From assembly GCA_963543695.1 (NCBI GenBank), contig CAUUCF010000006.1, positions 1 through 54,784 of the forward strand: a DNA stretch of 54,784 bases, written 5' to 3'. The stretch comes from CAUUCF01 sp963543695 (GTDB taxonomy: Bacteria > Pseudomonadota > Gammaproteobacteria > UBA9339). The notes beneath the pieces were generated by a model. It did not search any database. It saw only the letters and a program-made list of their open reading frames with translations, and was not told the origin of the DNA. Every line of letters starts with the position of its first letter. Within the stretch, counting starts at the first letter, position 1. A program made the translations under genes and the position numbers. Of the stretch, positions 34,139-42,952 are shown one piece after another.

Positions 34139-35539
34139 TTAATTATTTGTTTTGACGCGAATTAACGTTTCTTCTTTCAAAGCCACGATTCCTAAAAGGA
34201 TAATGCCAATGATGGCCGCGTAATAAAAAATAGTAAAAGTATCGTTCCAACCATGAAATATTTTCCCAAATAAAGTTAACCCGTTAGTCGTAGGATCGGC
34301 AATCGCCGCCAAACCTACTTTAGCCATCGAATCTCCAAATAAATAACCGAAAGTTCCCGTCATACCGTTCGTTGTAGCCGCAACTTTTTTAGGCACTAAA
34401 GATACAACCGCTACCCCTATTAATAATTGCGGTCCAAAAATTAATAATCCTAAAATAAACAAGAAAGTATTCACCATCACCGGTGAACTACTATGACGAT
34501 AACCAATAATTGCGAAAATAATTAAAATAAAACAAAAAACGCCTACTAAAGAATAACGCCCCTTACATAAATCCGCCAAATATCCTAAAAATAAAGAAGC
34601 TACTAAGGCTCCCATTTCAAAATAAAACAACGTATTCACCTGCATCGACATCGAAAAATTACAGACTTCTTTAGTATATAAAGGAGCCCAATTATCAATT
34701 CCAATACGAATGATATAAACGGTAATGTTAGCTAAACATAGTAACCATACCCAAGGATTCGTTAAAACCCATTTCAAGAAAATTTCTTTTTTACTCATTT
34801 GGTTCGAGGCTACTTCTAATTCGCTAACTGGTTCATTAAACAATACTTCCGCTTTCTCTAAACCAACAGCCTCAGGAGATTCTTTTCCAATAAATAAAGT
34901 AATTAACCCTATTACTAAAGCAATGATCGCCGGAAAAATAAACATCCCACTGACCCGACCTTGGAAAAAATAATTAGCTCCAAATAACGCTAAAATTCCA
35001 GCAATAGCACCTCCAATATTATGTGAAGTATTCCATAACCCCATATAACGCCCCCGTTGCACTCGCGGAGTCCACTTTAAAATGGTCGCATAACTTAACG
35101 GTCCACCTATAGATTGAAATACCCCGTTTAAACCCCAAAGTAATAAAAGTAACCCCATCGCCGGACGATCACTCCCTGCTAACAAAATACCCATTAATAA
35201 GATACAAATCGCCGATAAAGTTAATAATCCAGATAAAATTCTTTTAGTATTTCTCCCGTCAGCAATATAACCTAAAATTACCTTTCCTAAACCATAAGTA
35301 ATCGAAAAAATAAACCCGATTTGGCCTAACTGAGTAGTAGTAAAACCTAATTGATCTTTTAAAAAACCTTGACTAGCTTTAAAATTATTTCTAATTAAAT
35401 ACATTGCGGCATAAACAATAAACACAACGGCAAAAACTTTAATAAATTCTTTAAACCAGATTTTACGCTGTTCAGAAAGCTCTATATTTAATTTTTTTGG
35501 CAAATCAGTGACTGAAAAAAATTTTATGATATTTAACAT
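34139..35539 (-). CDS. OPA-family organophosphate:phosphate antiporter (UhpC/UhpT/GlpT type)
   Basis: Twelve-helix MFS antiporter of 466 residues that exchanges inorganic phosphate for a sugar phosphate or glycerol-3-phosphate. The family signature is in GPLSYATILKWTPRVQRGRYMGLWNTSHNIGGA (written here in part: RGRYMGLWNTSHNIGG), and the N-terminal MYLIRNNFK is typical. Immediate proximity to pgi suggests glucose-6-phosphate, as for Chlamydia UhpC; GlpT activity is not excluded. There is no neighbouring uhpAB two-component pair. It is the last gene of the zipA operon, 21 bp after truA. Confidence 0.87.
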   Translation of the reverse strand: MLNIIKFFSVTDLPKKLNIELSEQRKIWFKEFIKVFAVVFIVYAAMYLIRNNFKASQGFLKDQLGFTTTQLGQIGFIFSITYGLGKVILGYIADGRNTKRILSGLLTLSAICILLMGILLAGSDRPAMGLLLLLWGLNGVFQSIGGPLSYATILKWTPRVQRGRYMGLWNTSHNIGGAIAGILALFGANYFFQGRVSGMFIFPAIIALVIGLITLFIGKESPEAVGLEKAEVLFNEPVSELEVASNQMSKKEIFLKWVLTNPWVWLLCLANITVYIIRIGIDNWAPLYTKEVCNFSMSMQVNTLFYFEMGALVASLFLGYLADLCKGRYSLVGVFCFILIIFAIIGYRHSSSPVMVNTFLFILGLLIFGPQLLIGVAVVSLVPKKVAATTNGMTGTFGYLFGDSMAKVGLAAIADPTTNGLTLFGKIFHGWNDTFTIFYYAAIIGIILLGIVALKEETLIRVKTNN

Positions 35540-35560
35540 GTTAGTATCCTTAAACGTTAA

Positions 35561-36295
35561 TTAATTATATTCTACTTTAATTAAATATAAACCACAAGCA
35601 GGAACCATCATTGCTCCCTTAGTACGATCTTTAGCCAATAACAACTGCTGAATCCATTCTGGACGACGTTTACCTTTACCTACTTCAATTAAAGCTCCCA
35701 CGATATTCCTAACCATATGCAATAAAAAAGCATTCGCTGTAATTTCAACACTAACGATATTCCCCCCTCGCTTCACCAAAATTTGATCTACCCGACGCAT
35801 CGGAGTTCTAGATTCACAACGACTACCTCGAAAAGAAGAGAAATCTAGTTCTCCTAATAAATAATTAGCACCTAACTGCATTTGGTGTTCATCTAGCTGG
35901 TAAGGACACCACATAGTTCTTAACCGATATAAAGCTGAAGCAATTTGGTAATTATAAATTAAATAACGATAAGTACGCCGTTTAGCACTATAACGTGCGC
36001 TAAAATTAGCGTCTTTTGTTTCCACCGATAAAACTCGTACATCTCGTGGTAAATATCGATTAACTCCTAAAACCCAAGCGGTTCCTTTTCTTTCAGCTTT
36101 CGTATCAAAATGGACTACCTGAGCCAACGCATGTACTCCAGCATCGGTACGACCAGCACAAGTAACCGTAATCGGTTCTTGAGCAATTTTACTTAACGCA
36201 TCCTCTAAGACTTGTTGCACCGACAACAAATGACGTTGTCGTTGAAAACCGTAATAATTACTCCCATCGTATTCTATTTCTAAAACTAGACGCAT
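35561..36295 (-). CDS. truA: tRNA pseudouridine(38-40) synthase
   Basis: Isomerises uridines 38-40 in tRNA anticodon stems. The 244-residue product has the catalytic Asp D51 in AGRTDAGVHAL, an intact first half (LEIEYDGSNYYGFQRQ) and the second-half block FLLHMVRNIVGALIEVGKG. It is 2 bp after the fimV-like gene, matching the fimV-truA pairing of Pseudomonas and Legionella. Confidence 0.97.
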   Translation of the reverse strand: MRLVLEIEYDGSNYYGFQRQRHLLSVQQVLEDALSKIAQEPITVTCAGRTDAGVHALAQVVHFDTKAERKGTAWVLGVNRYLPRDVRVLSVETKDANFSARYSAKRRTYRYLIYNYQIASALYRLRTMWCPYQLDEHQMQLGANYLLGELDFSSFRGSRCESRTPMRRVDQILVKRGGNIVSVEITANAFLLHMVRNIVGALIEVGKGKRRPEWIQQLLLAKDRTKGAMMVPACGLYLIKVEYN

Positions 36296-36297
36296 CC

Positions 36298-37023
36298 CTA
36301 TTTTTCCAATTGATTTAATATCGCACGAGCCTCATTTCTAATCGTTTCGTTTTGTTGCTGCGCTACTAATTTTTCTAAAATAAACCTAGCTTCGTCGTAA
36401 TCGTCCAACTCTAAATAAGCTTTAGCCAAATTAATTTGCTCATCTAACGGTAAATTGAGCTGCTCATCCACCTTCTTTGAAATTCGACGACGACGCTGCT
36501 TTAAAAACAAGCAAAGCTTCTTTACTAACCATAACCCTATTAACCCAATCAATATTCCGATCACTGGCAACCGGTATTCCCGTAATTTAACCAGAAGCAA
36601 AGGAGGATGTTCAAGTGCTTCTACTTTTTTACAAAGCATTAATAAATTTTCTTTTAAAAACGCTTCAGACAACGTCACTTGTTTCAATTCTTGGAAAATA
36701 ATGGTTTCTAATTGTTTATTCTGTTTTAACGCTTTTTCAACTAAAACTTTTAAATCAACCCATTGTCGATTTAATTCTAACTGTTGCTGGTTTAATTGAC
36801 TTTGCTTATTTTGCAATTGTTGCAAACCTTTATCGTTAATCTCTTGTTTTAAATGTTTAAGAACTAAATTAACTTGATATAAATTATCTTCTAACCGTTG
36901 TATTTTATCGGATAAATTAATTTCTAACAGTTTTTGATTTTCTAAAGGTTCGACCATTGAGCTTTCTACCGTTAGAGCTAAAATGCCCAAGGTCAAGATT
37001 AAATAAACTCTTAATAACTTCAT
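36298..37023 (-). CDS. Short FimV-like membrane protein
   Basis: The 241-residue product: signal peptide (about 1-20), coiled coil (about 28-130, rich in Gln/Leu/Asn), one membrane helix (about 152-172), a basic stretch and a C-terminal FimV domain (about 192-241, INLAKAYLELDDYDEARFILEKL). FimV is a polar hub of 900 or so residues with a LysM domain in Pseudomonas; here the LysM and acidic repeats are missing. Position next to truA supports orthology. It overlaps prmB by 4 bp. Confidence 0.75.
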   Translation of the reverse strand: MKLLRVYLILTLGILALTVESSMVEPLENQKLLEINLSDKIQRLEDNLYQVNLVLKHLKQEINDKGLQQLQNKQSQLNQQQLELNRQWVDLKVLVEKALKQNKQLETIIFQELKQVTLSEAFLKENLLMLCKKVEALEHPPLLLVKLREYRLPVIGILIGLIGLWLVKKLCLFLKQRRRRISKKVDEQLNLPLDEQINLAKAYLELDDYDEARFILEKLVAQQQNETIRNEARAILNQLEK

Positions 37024-37907
37024 CGCATTACCTTTTTTAAGTCCACTTGTTCAAATAATAAAATTTCACTGTCCCCTTGCTCAAAAGTCAGTTCTATAAA
37101 AGGAATTTTAAAATGTTTTTCGATTAACGGGAAAGAATTACCCACTTCTATAATTAATTGCCCATTTTCATTTAAATAGTGAGCAGCATGTTCAATAATT
37201 TGCACTAACATTTCTTCTCCCTTCGTTCCTCCCAGAAAAGCTAAACCAGGTTCATGCAAATATTCCATCGGTAAATTACTTAATTCTTCTTTTCCTACGT
37301 AAGGGGGATTAGTAATGATTAAATCATACTTATTTTCTATTCGTTCGAATAAATCGGATTGCCAAAAATTCACGACCACTCGATTTAAATTACTATTTTG
37401 CTTCGCGATCGCTAAAGCATCAAGGGAAATATCGGTAGCATCGACTATCAAATGGGGACAATATTTAGCAGCGGCAATGGCCATACAACCACTCCCTGTA
37501 CACAAATCTAGTATTCGGTGTAATTGCTTTAAATTAACCCAAGGTTGAAACTGTTTGACGATTAACTCCCCAAACGGAGAACGAGGAATTAATACCTTAG
37601 AATTAACTTGGAATCGTAAACCGGCAAAATAAGTATAACCAAGAATATAAGCCACCGGTTGCCGCTCAACGATTCTTTTATTCAAAAGTTGTAACAACTG
37701 CTCTTTTGATAACGGGAAATCTAGAAAAGATAATTGACAAAAAGCCTCTACGTCCCAATCTAACATCTTAGCCGCTCCCGCTAATAAAAAATAAGCTTCG
37801 TCCCATGCATTATCGGTACCATGCCCGTAATAAAGATGAGCACGTTCAAAATCTTTTGCTATCTCGTTAATTAATTCACCGACAGTCACGATTTTTTTCT
37901 TCTTCAT
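37020..37907 (-). CDS. prmB: Ribosomal protein uL3 N5-glutamine methyltransferase
   Basis: SAM-dependent methyltransferase that modifies Gln150 of uL3. The 295-residue product opens TVGELINEIAKDFERAHLYYGHGTDNAWDEA, whose GHGTDNAWDEA block separates PrmB from the release-factor enzyme PrmC. SAM motif I is LDLCTGSGCMAIA and the catalytic NPPYV motif is near residue 200. It overlaps ligA and the fimV-like gene by 4 bp each. Confidence 0.92.
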   Translation of the reverse strand: MKKKKIVTVGELINEIAKDFERAHLYYGHGTDNAWDEAYFLLAGAAKMLDWDVEAFCQLSFLDFPLSKEQLLQLLNKRIVERQPVAYILGYTYFAGLRFQVNSKVLIPRSPFGELIVKQFQPWVNLKQLHRILDLCTGSGCMAIAAAKYCPHLIVDATDISLDALAIAKQNSNLNRVVVNFWQSDLFERIENKYDLIITNPPYVGKEELSNLPMEYLHEPGLAFLGGTKGEEMLVQIIEHAAHYLNENGQLIIEVGNSFPLIEKHFKIPFIELTFEQGDSEILLFEQVDLKKVMR

Positions 37908-39883
37908 TTGCCAATTAATTTTAAAAGATCTTCGTTAAATAAACACTTAATACCTAATTGTTGAGCCTTTTCTAATTTACTCCCTGGATCCTCACCCACG
38001 ATCAAATAATCTAAATTACGACTAACGCTTTCTTTAACTTCTCCCCCTAAAGAACGCAACATCTCCTTGATTTCATTACGACTAAACGCTGCAAAACTAC
38101 CTGTAATAACAAAACTTTTCCCTTGTAACGTTTTGATTTTAGATTCGTTTGGCACTAAAACTAACTCTCTCGTTAACGCATCCAATAAAGTAGAACGTTC
38201 GTTAAAAAATTGTACGATCTTTTTAGCCGTTTCTGGACCAATTGTCTTTAAAGTTTCTAAAGTTTCTTTAGAAGCATTTCTTAAAGCAACCAAATCTTCC
38301 TGGAAAGCATAGGATAAATAACGCGCTGTAACTTCTCCTACCCCCGGAATGCCTAATCCATATAATAGTCTAGCTAAAGTCGTACGTCGACTACGTTCAA
38401 TATTTAACATCAATTTATTAGCTAATTTTTCCTGAACTCCCTCTAAGCTTAAAAACATCGCATCGGTCAATCGGTAAATATCTACTACCTGTTTTAAAAA
38501 ACCTTTGTGGTACAAATTCGTTAAAATTTCTTCCCCTAAACCATCAATATCTAATCCTGCCTTACTGGTAAAATGCCTTAAAGTTTCTATTAGTTGAGCC
38601 GGGCATTCCCATCGGTTACTACAATATAACGCTACCTTATGTTCATCTTGTATCACTCGACTACCACAAACAGGACAAACTACCGGAACAGGTACGGGTT
38701 CCACTTGATCATGTCTACGACTTAATACTACACTCACTACTTCTGGAATCACTTCCCCGGCTCTACGAACAATTACGGTATCTTTTTCCCTAATATCTTT
38801 TAAATGTACTTCGGACAAATTATGCAACGTCGCGTTACTAATGACCACTCCCCCCAAATTCACCGGACGCAACCTCGCAATCGGAGTTAGCACCCCCGTT
38901 CTTCCCACCTGAAAATCAATGGCTAATACTTCCGTAGTAGCTTCTTTTGCTTTAAATTTATATGCGATAGCCCAACGAGGAGTACGAGTTGCTAAACCTA
39001 GCCTAGTTTGCCAACCAAAATTGTTTACTTTAATTACTACCCCATCAATATCGTAAGGTAATGCCTCTCTTTTTTGATCTAAAAGACGAAGGTAATTAAG
39101 ACAATCACCTATATTTTTCGCTAAATAACCTTCCCGATTAACTTTAAACCCCCAAACTAACAATTTAGCCAACAAAGCTTGTTGTGTGTCAAATTTTACT
39201 TGTTCAAAAGCTCCTACCGCATAACTAAACATTGATAATTTACGCTGTTTAGTAATTTCAGGATTTAATTGCCGTAAACTACCTGCCGCCCCGTTACGCG
39301 GGTTAGATAATAATTTTTCTCCGTTTAAAAGAGCATGTTGATTATACGCTTCAAAAGCCGCATAAGTCATATAAATTTCCCCACGCACTTCTAAAAGCTC
39401 TGGATAATTACCTTGTAGTTTCATTGGAACATCAGTGATCGTTTTAACGTTTTCAGTCACAACTTCTCCTATTTGCCCATCTCCACGCGTAGCAGCCTTC
39501 GTTAAATAACCATCTTCGTAAGTTAAATTAACCGCTAATCCATCCATTTTAGGTTCGCAAAAATAACTAACGTCCTCTTCTCCTAAAAAAGAACGTACTT
39601 TCTGATCAAAAGCTAACAATTCTTCTTCGTTAAAAGCATTTTCTAAAGAGAGCATGGGTACTAAATGGCGTGTTTCAGCAAAGCGACGATCTCCTTTGCT
39701 CCCGACTTGTTGGGCAGGAGATTGATCTGCGACTAGTCCTAGTTTCTTCTCTAACGCTTGTAATTCTCTAAATAATTGATCGTATTCGTAATCAGCAATC
39801 TCTGGAGCATCTAATACGTAATAAGCATGGTTATAACGTTGAATTAAGTCACGCAACAATTTAAGTCGTTTCAAATCAGACAT
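37904..39883 (-). CDS. ligA: NAD+-dependent DNA ligase
   Basis: Essential nick-sealing ligase of 659 residues. The adenylation lysine is in EPKMDGLAV (near residue 112), followed by the OB fold, a four-Cys zinc finger (CPVCGS, CSNRWECPAQ), helix-hairpin-helix repeats (GIPGVGEVTA) and a C-terminal BRCT domain (GKSFVITGSF). It follows zipA by 11 bp, the E. coli zipA-ligA order, and overlaps prmB. Confidence 0.98.
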   Translation of the reverse strand: MSDLKRLKLLRDLIQRYNHAYYVLDAPEIADYEYDQLFRELQALEKKLGLVADQSPAQQVGSKGDRRFAETRHLVPMLSLENAFNEEELLAFDQKVRSFLGEEDVSYFCEPKMDGLAVNLTYEDGYLTKAATRGDGQIGEVVTENVKTITDVPMKLQGNYPELLEVRGEIYMTYAAFEAYNQHALLNGEKLLSNPRNGAAGSLRQLNPEITKQRKLSMFSYAVGAFEQVKFDTQQALLAKLLVWGFKVNREGYLAKNIGDCLNYLRLLDQKREALPYDIDGVVIKVNNFGWQTRLGLATRTPRWAIAYKFKAKEATTEVLAIDFQVGRTGVLTPIARLRPVNLGGVVISNATLHNLSEVHLKDIREKDTVIVRRAGEVIPEVVSVVLSRRHDQVEPVPVPVVCPVCGSRVIQDEHKVALYCSNRWECPAQLIETLRHFTSKAGLDIDGLGEEILTNLYHKGFLKQVVDIYRLTDAMFLSLEGVQEKLANKLMLNIERSRRTTLARLLYGLGIPGVGEVTARYLSYAFQEDLVALRNASKETLETLKTIGPETAKKIVQFFNERSTLLDALTRELVLVPNESKIKTLQGKSFVITGSFAAFSRNEIKEMLRSLGGEVKESVSRNLDYLIVGEDPGSKLEKAQQLGIKCLFNEDLLKLIGK

Positions 39884-39894
39884 CGACGTTATTC

Positions 39895-40599
39895 TTAATA
39901 TTGAAAATTAGTTAACGCAAAAGGTTGATTATTTTCATCAGTAACCGCCCCTCCTAATGCATCTACCAAAAACTGAGCAGTATGCCACATCTCTTTTAAA
40001 ATTAACAAATCTTCGTCACATTTAGGATAATCCATATATAAAATCAACCCTTTACACCTAAATTGCCCCCAAGCATTGTTCTTAAAAACCCCTGTCGTTG
40101 TGGCAGGTACTAATTTAAACAATTCATTCCCTTGACTATCAAATTTCGCAAACGCTCCCCCTGAAGATAATTTTAGTTCTGAACTGAGAATAGCTTGATA
40201 CAATTCGTAGCCTTCATAAAAAGGTTGAACCGTAGGATCTGTAATTAGTTTTAATATCAGGTATTTAGGTTTTTTATTCGGTTTACCTTTTGCTAGATTA
40301 GTTTCATCGACAATGTGATCTTGATTTTGCTTTTCTGGTACCGGTGCTTTTTGATTACGAGGTAACAATAACGTTAATTTATCGTTGATAATACGGGTTA
40401 ATTTTAAAAATAAGATAGAATCCCCTTTTAGCCAATTAATCAATTTATTACTGATTAACCCTTTTTGTTTTTTAATGTCGTTGTTTTTAATATTCCAACG
40501 ATTCGAAAAATTATTTTTTTTCTTTTTGATCACGCGTCGATAATAAAAATAACCTATTAATAAACAGATTAATAAACTTAATGCTCCGATTAATAACAT
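39895..40599 (-). CDS. zipA: Cell division protein ZipA
   Basis: Inner-membrane anchor that tethers FtsZ to the membrane at the septum, restricted to gammaproteobacteria. The 234-residue product has an N-terminal helix (about 2-20), a basic then proline-poor linker and a C-terminal FtsZ-binding domain (about 105-234, FKLVPATTTGVF, TAQFLVDALGGAVTDENNQP). The linker is shorter than in E. coli (328 residues) and lacks the P/Q-rich repeats. First gene of the operon with ligA. Confidence 0.9.
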   Translation of the reverse strand: MLLIGALSLLICLLIGYFYYRRVIKKKKNNFSNRWNIKNNDIKKQKGLISNKLINWLKGDSILFLKLTRIINDKLTLLLPRNQKAPVPEKQNQDHIVDETNLAKGKPNKKPKYLILKLITDPTVQPFYEGYELYQAILSSELKLSSGGAFAKFDSQGNELFKLVPATTTGVFKNNAWGQFRCKGLILYMDYPKCDEDLLILKEMWHTAQFLVDALGGAVTDENNQPFALTNFQY

Positions 40600-40633
40600 A
40601 CCAAGCTCATTTTAGACTGTTAAACCTGGAATC

Positions 40634-40662
40634 ATGATAACAAGCCAGCTTTTAAAAAGCAA
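40634..40662 (-). promoter_or_regulatory. Predicted promoter of the zipA-ligA operon
   Basis: Minus-strand TTGCTT (40657-40662), 17 bp spacer, TATCAT (40634-40639, five of six), about 35 bp upstream of zipA. A 6-bp hairpin ACCGTT/AACGGT lies just upstream and may terminate the tRNA-Ser transcript. Confidence 0.5.
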
Positions 40663-40726
40663 CCACCGTTAGCACAACGGTTCCCTTTTGATCGATTAAG
40701 TTCGCTTCCGGCAAAAATACAAATAA

Positions 40727-40812
40727 CGGAGAGAGTGAGATTCGAACTCACGGAGGGATTAACCCTCAACGGTTTTCAAGACCGCCGCTTTCGGCCACTC
40801 AGCCATCTCTCC
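40727..40812 (-). tRNA. tRNA-Ser(TGA)
   Basis: Eighty-six nucleotides to discriminator G73. Acceptor GGAGAGA pairs with TCTCTCC; anticodon loop CTTGAAA gives anticodon TGA (codon UCA); the long variable arm GAGGG/CCCTC is the class II feature read by seryl-tRNA synthetase. CCA is not encoded (TTA follows). It lies between the mla operon and zipA, with its own promoter. Confidence 0.95.
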
Positions 40813-40824
40813 TTTCTTTCCTTT

Positions 40825-40853
40825 ACTCTAAAAAATTAACCCTCTTTTGTCAA
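40825..40853 (-). promoter_or_regulatory. Predicted promoter of tRNA-Ser
   Basis: Minus-strand TTGACA (40848-40853, perfect), 17 bp spacer, TAGAGT (40825-40830), with the -10 about 12 bp upstream of the mature tRNA 5' end and the -35 just past the stop of the barrel gene. Confidence 0.68.
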
Positions 40854-40861
40854 TAAACCCG

Positions 40862-41611
40862 TTAAAAGACTATAGCCATCCCTAAGTTTAACATGATCGA
40901 CTGCACCCCTTTTAATTGATATCTGACGTTATAACCCGACACGTGATCGTCTGGTAAAGATGTTCCATTGTTCCTACCGTACAATAATTCGTACCTAATA
41001 CTAAAATTATTTGTACACATCCATTCGGCACCTAATCCCCCTTCCCATTTAAAATTAAGGTGACTTCTGGTTTTCGAATATAATTGATTAGTACCGTTGT
41101 AGATAGTACAATTAATCTTATCCCAATCGGTACCCATACCAAATTTCAAGTAATACAACCAAGAACGATTGCGCGTTAAATATCCTATTAATACGTCTGA
41201 AACCGCTGTGGTATACTCGGTTTTTTTAAAATCCGCACTATAATTTGAAGCGTATCTATCGTGATCTTTAATATTTAACCAATGATAATTAGCAGATAAT
41301 TCTAATCCTAAATATAAGTGACGCCAATTCCAACCAAAACCACCGTATAATCCAGGACGAAATCCAAAACGAGACTCATGACTATTAGTATGAATACTCG
41401 TACTTTTCGCGTTCAGACTAAAATCGGTATCTAAACGGTTATAATCTCCGCCTAATAATGCCCCTAAATACCATCTACTATGAGATTCCATCGGTACTGC
41501 CTGCGCGTAACAATCTTCTAACGTGGGTAAAGTATTATCTAAATAAACATCCGCACTAGCTCCTAATCCTAATGAACATAATCCTAAAAATAACCCTATT
41601 AATTTTTTCAT
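40862..41611 (-). CDS. Outer-membrane beta-barrel protein coupled to mla operon
   Basis: The 249-residue product: signal peptide (about 1-20, ending GASA), two cysteines-poor N-terminal segment, then alternating amphipathic strands (WYLGALLGGDYNRL, YGGFGWNW, YLGLELSANYHW) and an aromatic C-terminus (GMAIVF). It is a small barrel unrelated in detail to the triplet at 23913-26084. Its start overlaps mlaB by 4 bp, so it is translationally coupled to the Mla genes. Function unknown; a lipid-transport partner or a surface protein are both possible. Confidence 0.75.
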   Translation of the reverse strand: MKKLIGLFLGLCSLGLGASADVYLDNTLPTLEDCYAQAVPMESHSRWYLGALLGGDYNRLDTDFSLNAKSTSIHTNSHESRFGFRPGLYGGFGWNWRHLYLGLELSANYHWLNIKDHDRYASNYSADFKKTEYTTAVSDVLIGYLTRNRSWLYYLKFGMGTDWDKINCTIYNGTNQLYSKTRSHLNFKWEGGLGAEWMCTNNFSIRYELLYGRNNGTSLPDDHVSGYNVRYQLKGVQSIMLNLGMAIVF

Positions 41612-41874
41612 ATTTTTCCCTCTAACTTAGCTGCTTTTAATAAACGATTCGCTTGAGTTGGTACGTTAATTATTGTTATTTGCTTATTTTGTTGTCGAGC
41701 AAAAGACAATAAATTCACCAAAAAACCTAATTTTAAATTGTCTAAATAAATGATCGGCGCTAAATCAATTACGATTCGATCTACCCGTGACAAAATTTTT
41801 AAACTGTTTTTGTACCAAACCCGTAAATCATCCGTTTCCCGCCAAATGATCGATTTTTCTTGCTGATTACCCAT
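41608..41874 (-). CDS. mlaB: STAS-domain protein MlaB
   Basis: Cytoplasmic STAS subunit of the MlaFEDB complex, which stabilises and activates MlaF. The 88-residue product shows the STAS pattern (RIVIDLAPIIYLDNLKLGFLV and ITIINVPTQANRLL, both ending in short strands), but the usual DSSG loop is LDNLKLG, so the residue equivalent to E. coli T52 appears replaced. Overlaps mlaC by 8 bp and the barrel gene by 4 bp. Confidence 0.8.
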   Translation of the reverse strand: MGNQQEKSIIWRETDDLRVWYKNSLKILSRVDRIVIDLAPIIYLDNLKLGFLVNLLSFARQQNKQITIINVPTQANRLLKAAKLEGKI

Positions 41875-42478
41875 TTTTTTCCTTCAACTTCTGCACCAAA
41901 CCGGCTAACCCTTCGTTACGTAAAATCGACGCAAATTGTGCATTATAATTTTTCACCAAACTAATTCCATCAACGCTAAAATCGTAGATTTTCCAACCTT
42001 TAGCTGCATTTTGTTTTAAATTATATTGTAGTTTGACGATTGCTCCGTTACTCAAATGTAAATTACTGATTACTTGTACTCTGTCTTTATATTCCCCTTT
42101 TAACGGTTGAAAATGCATCTTTTGTTGTCCATCGTAACTACTTAAAGCCGACATATAAGTATTAATTACGTATCGTTTAAACGTTTGTATAAATTGTCGC
42201 TGCACTTGATCATCCGCTTTATTCCAAGCGTTACGACCCACTACTGCCCTAGCCATTTCGTCTAAATCAACATATGGCAATAAAATTTTATCGATTAAAT
42301 CGTAAATAAAAACTGTTCGTTTATTTTTCGGCAATTCCTTTTGTTTTTCTAATTGCGAAAAAACTTTCCCCGTTAAATCTTTTAACCAAGTTACTGGATT
42401 AGTTGCGTCTGCATACGTTAAATTTAAAAAAAAGATCGATACGATCACTAAACACCAGCTTTTTCTATAAAATTTCAT
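41867..42478 (-). CDS. mlaC: Periplasmic phospholipid-binding protein MlaC
   Basis: Shuttles phospholipids between MlaA at the outer membrane and MlaD at the inner membrane. The 203-residue product has a signal peptide (about 1-25), then DLIDKILLPYVDLDEMARAVVGRNAW and FKRYVINTYMSALSSYDGQ, the family core, and a GWKIYDFSVDGISLVKNY segment near the end. It lies 11 bp after mlaD and overlaps mlaB. Confidence 0.93.
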   Translation of the reverse strand: MKFYRKSWCLVIVSIFFLNLTYADATNPVTWLKDLTGKVFSQLEKQKELPKNKRTVFIYDLIDKILLPYVDLDEMARAVVGRNAWNKADDQVQRQFIQTFKRYVINTYMSALSSYDGQQKMHFQPLKGEYKDRVQVISNLHLSNGAIVKLQYNLKQNAAKGWKIYDFSVDGISLVKNYNAQFASILRNEGLAGLVQKLKEKNG

Positions 42479-42489
42479 ACCGATCCCCT

Positions 42490-42951
42490 CTATTTAACTG
42501 TATCTTTTGAATACAAAAACTTACTAATTAAATTTTCGATAACGATTGCCGACTGAGTATCGACAATTAAATCGCCTGCTTGCAAATTATCGTCAGAATA
42601 ACCAGGAATTAATTCTATATAATTAGCACCAATAACCCCCGCAGTTAAAATTTTAGCCGTAGAATTCTTCGGTAAATTATTAAATTTATTATTGATTTTT
42701 AATTGAACTAGAGCTTTATAAGCTTCGTGATCCAACGTAATATTTGCTACTTCCCCAACGTTAACCCCCGATATTGTAACCGGAGCCCGCACCTTTAAAT
42801 CCCCGATATTATCGAAAATCGCAGTTACAGTAAAAACATCTTTCCCCATATACGCAGAAAAATTACTCATTTTAAAAGCCACAATAAATAACGCTATCCC
42901 TCCTAACAAAATAAAAATACCTACTAATAAATTTAATTTTAATCTTGACAC
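42490..42951 (-). CDS. mlaD: MCE-domain protein MlaD
   Basis: Inner-membrane-anchored MCE protein that forms the hexameric lipid channel of MlaFEDB. The 153-residue product has one helix (about 7-27) and a single MCE domain (about 38-118: VTAIFDNIGDLKVRAPV, GVNVGEV, GANYIELIPG). It is about 30 residues shorter than E. coli MlaD (183), mainly at the C-terminus. It is 1 bp after mlaE and 11 bp before mlaC. Confidence 0.93.
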   Translation of the reverse strand: MSRLKLNLLVGIFILLGGIALFIVAFKMSNFSAYMGKDVFTVTAIFDNIGDLKVRAPVTISGVNVGEVANITLDHEAYKALVQLKINNKFNNLPKNSTAKILTAGVIGANYIELIPGYSDDNLQAGDLIVDTQSAIVIENLISKFLYSKDTVK

Positions 42952-42952
42952 T

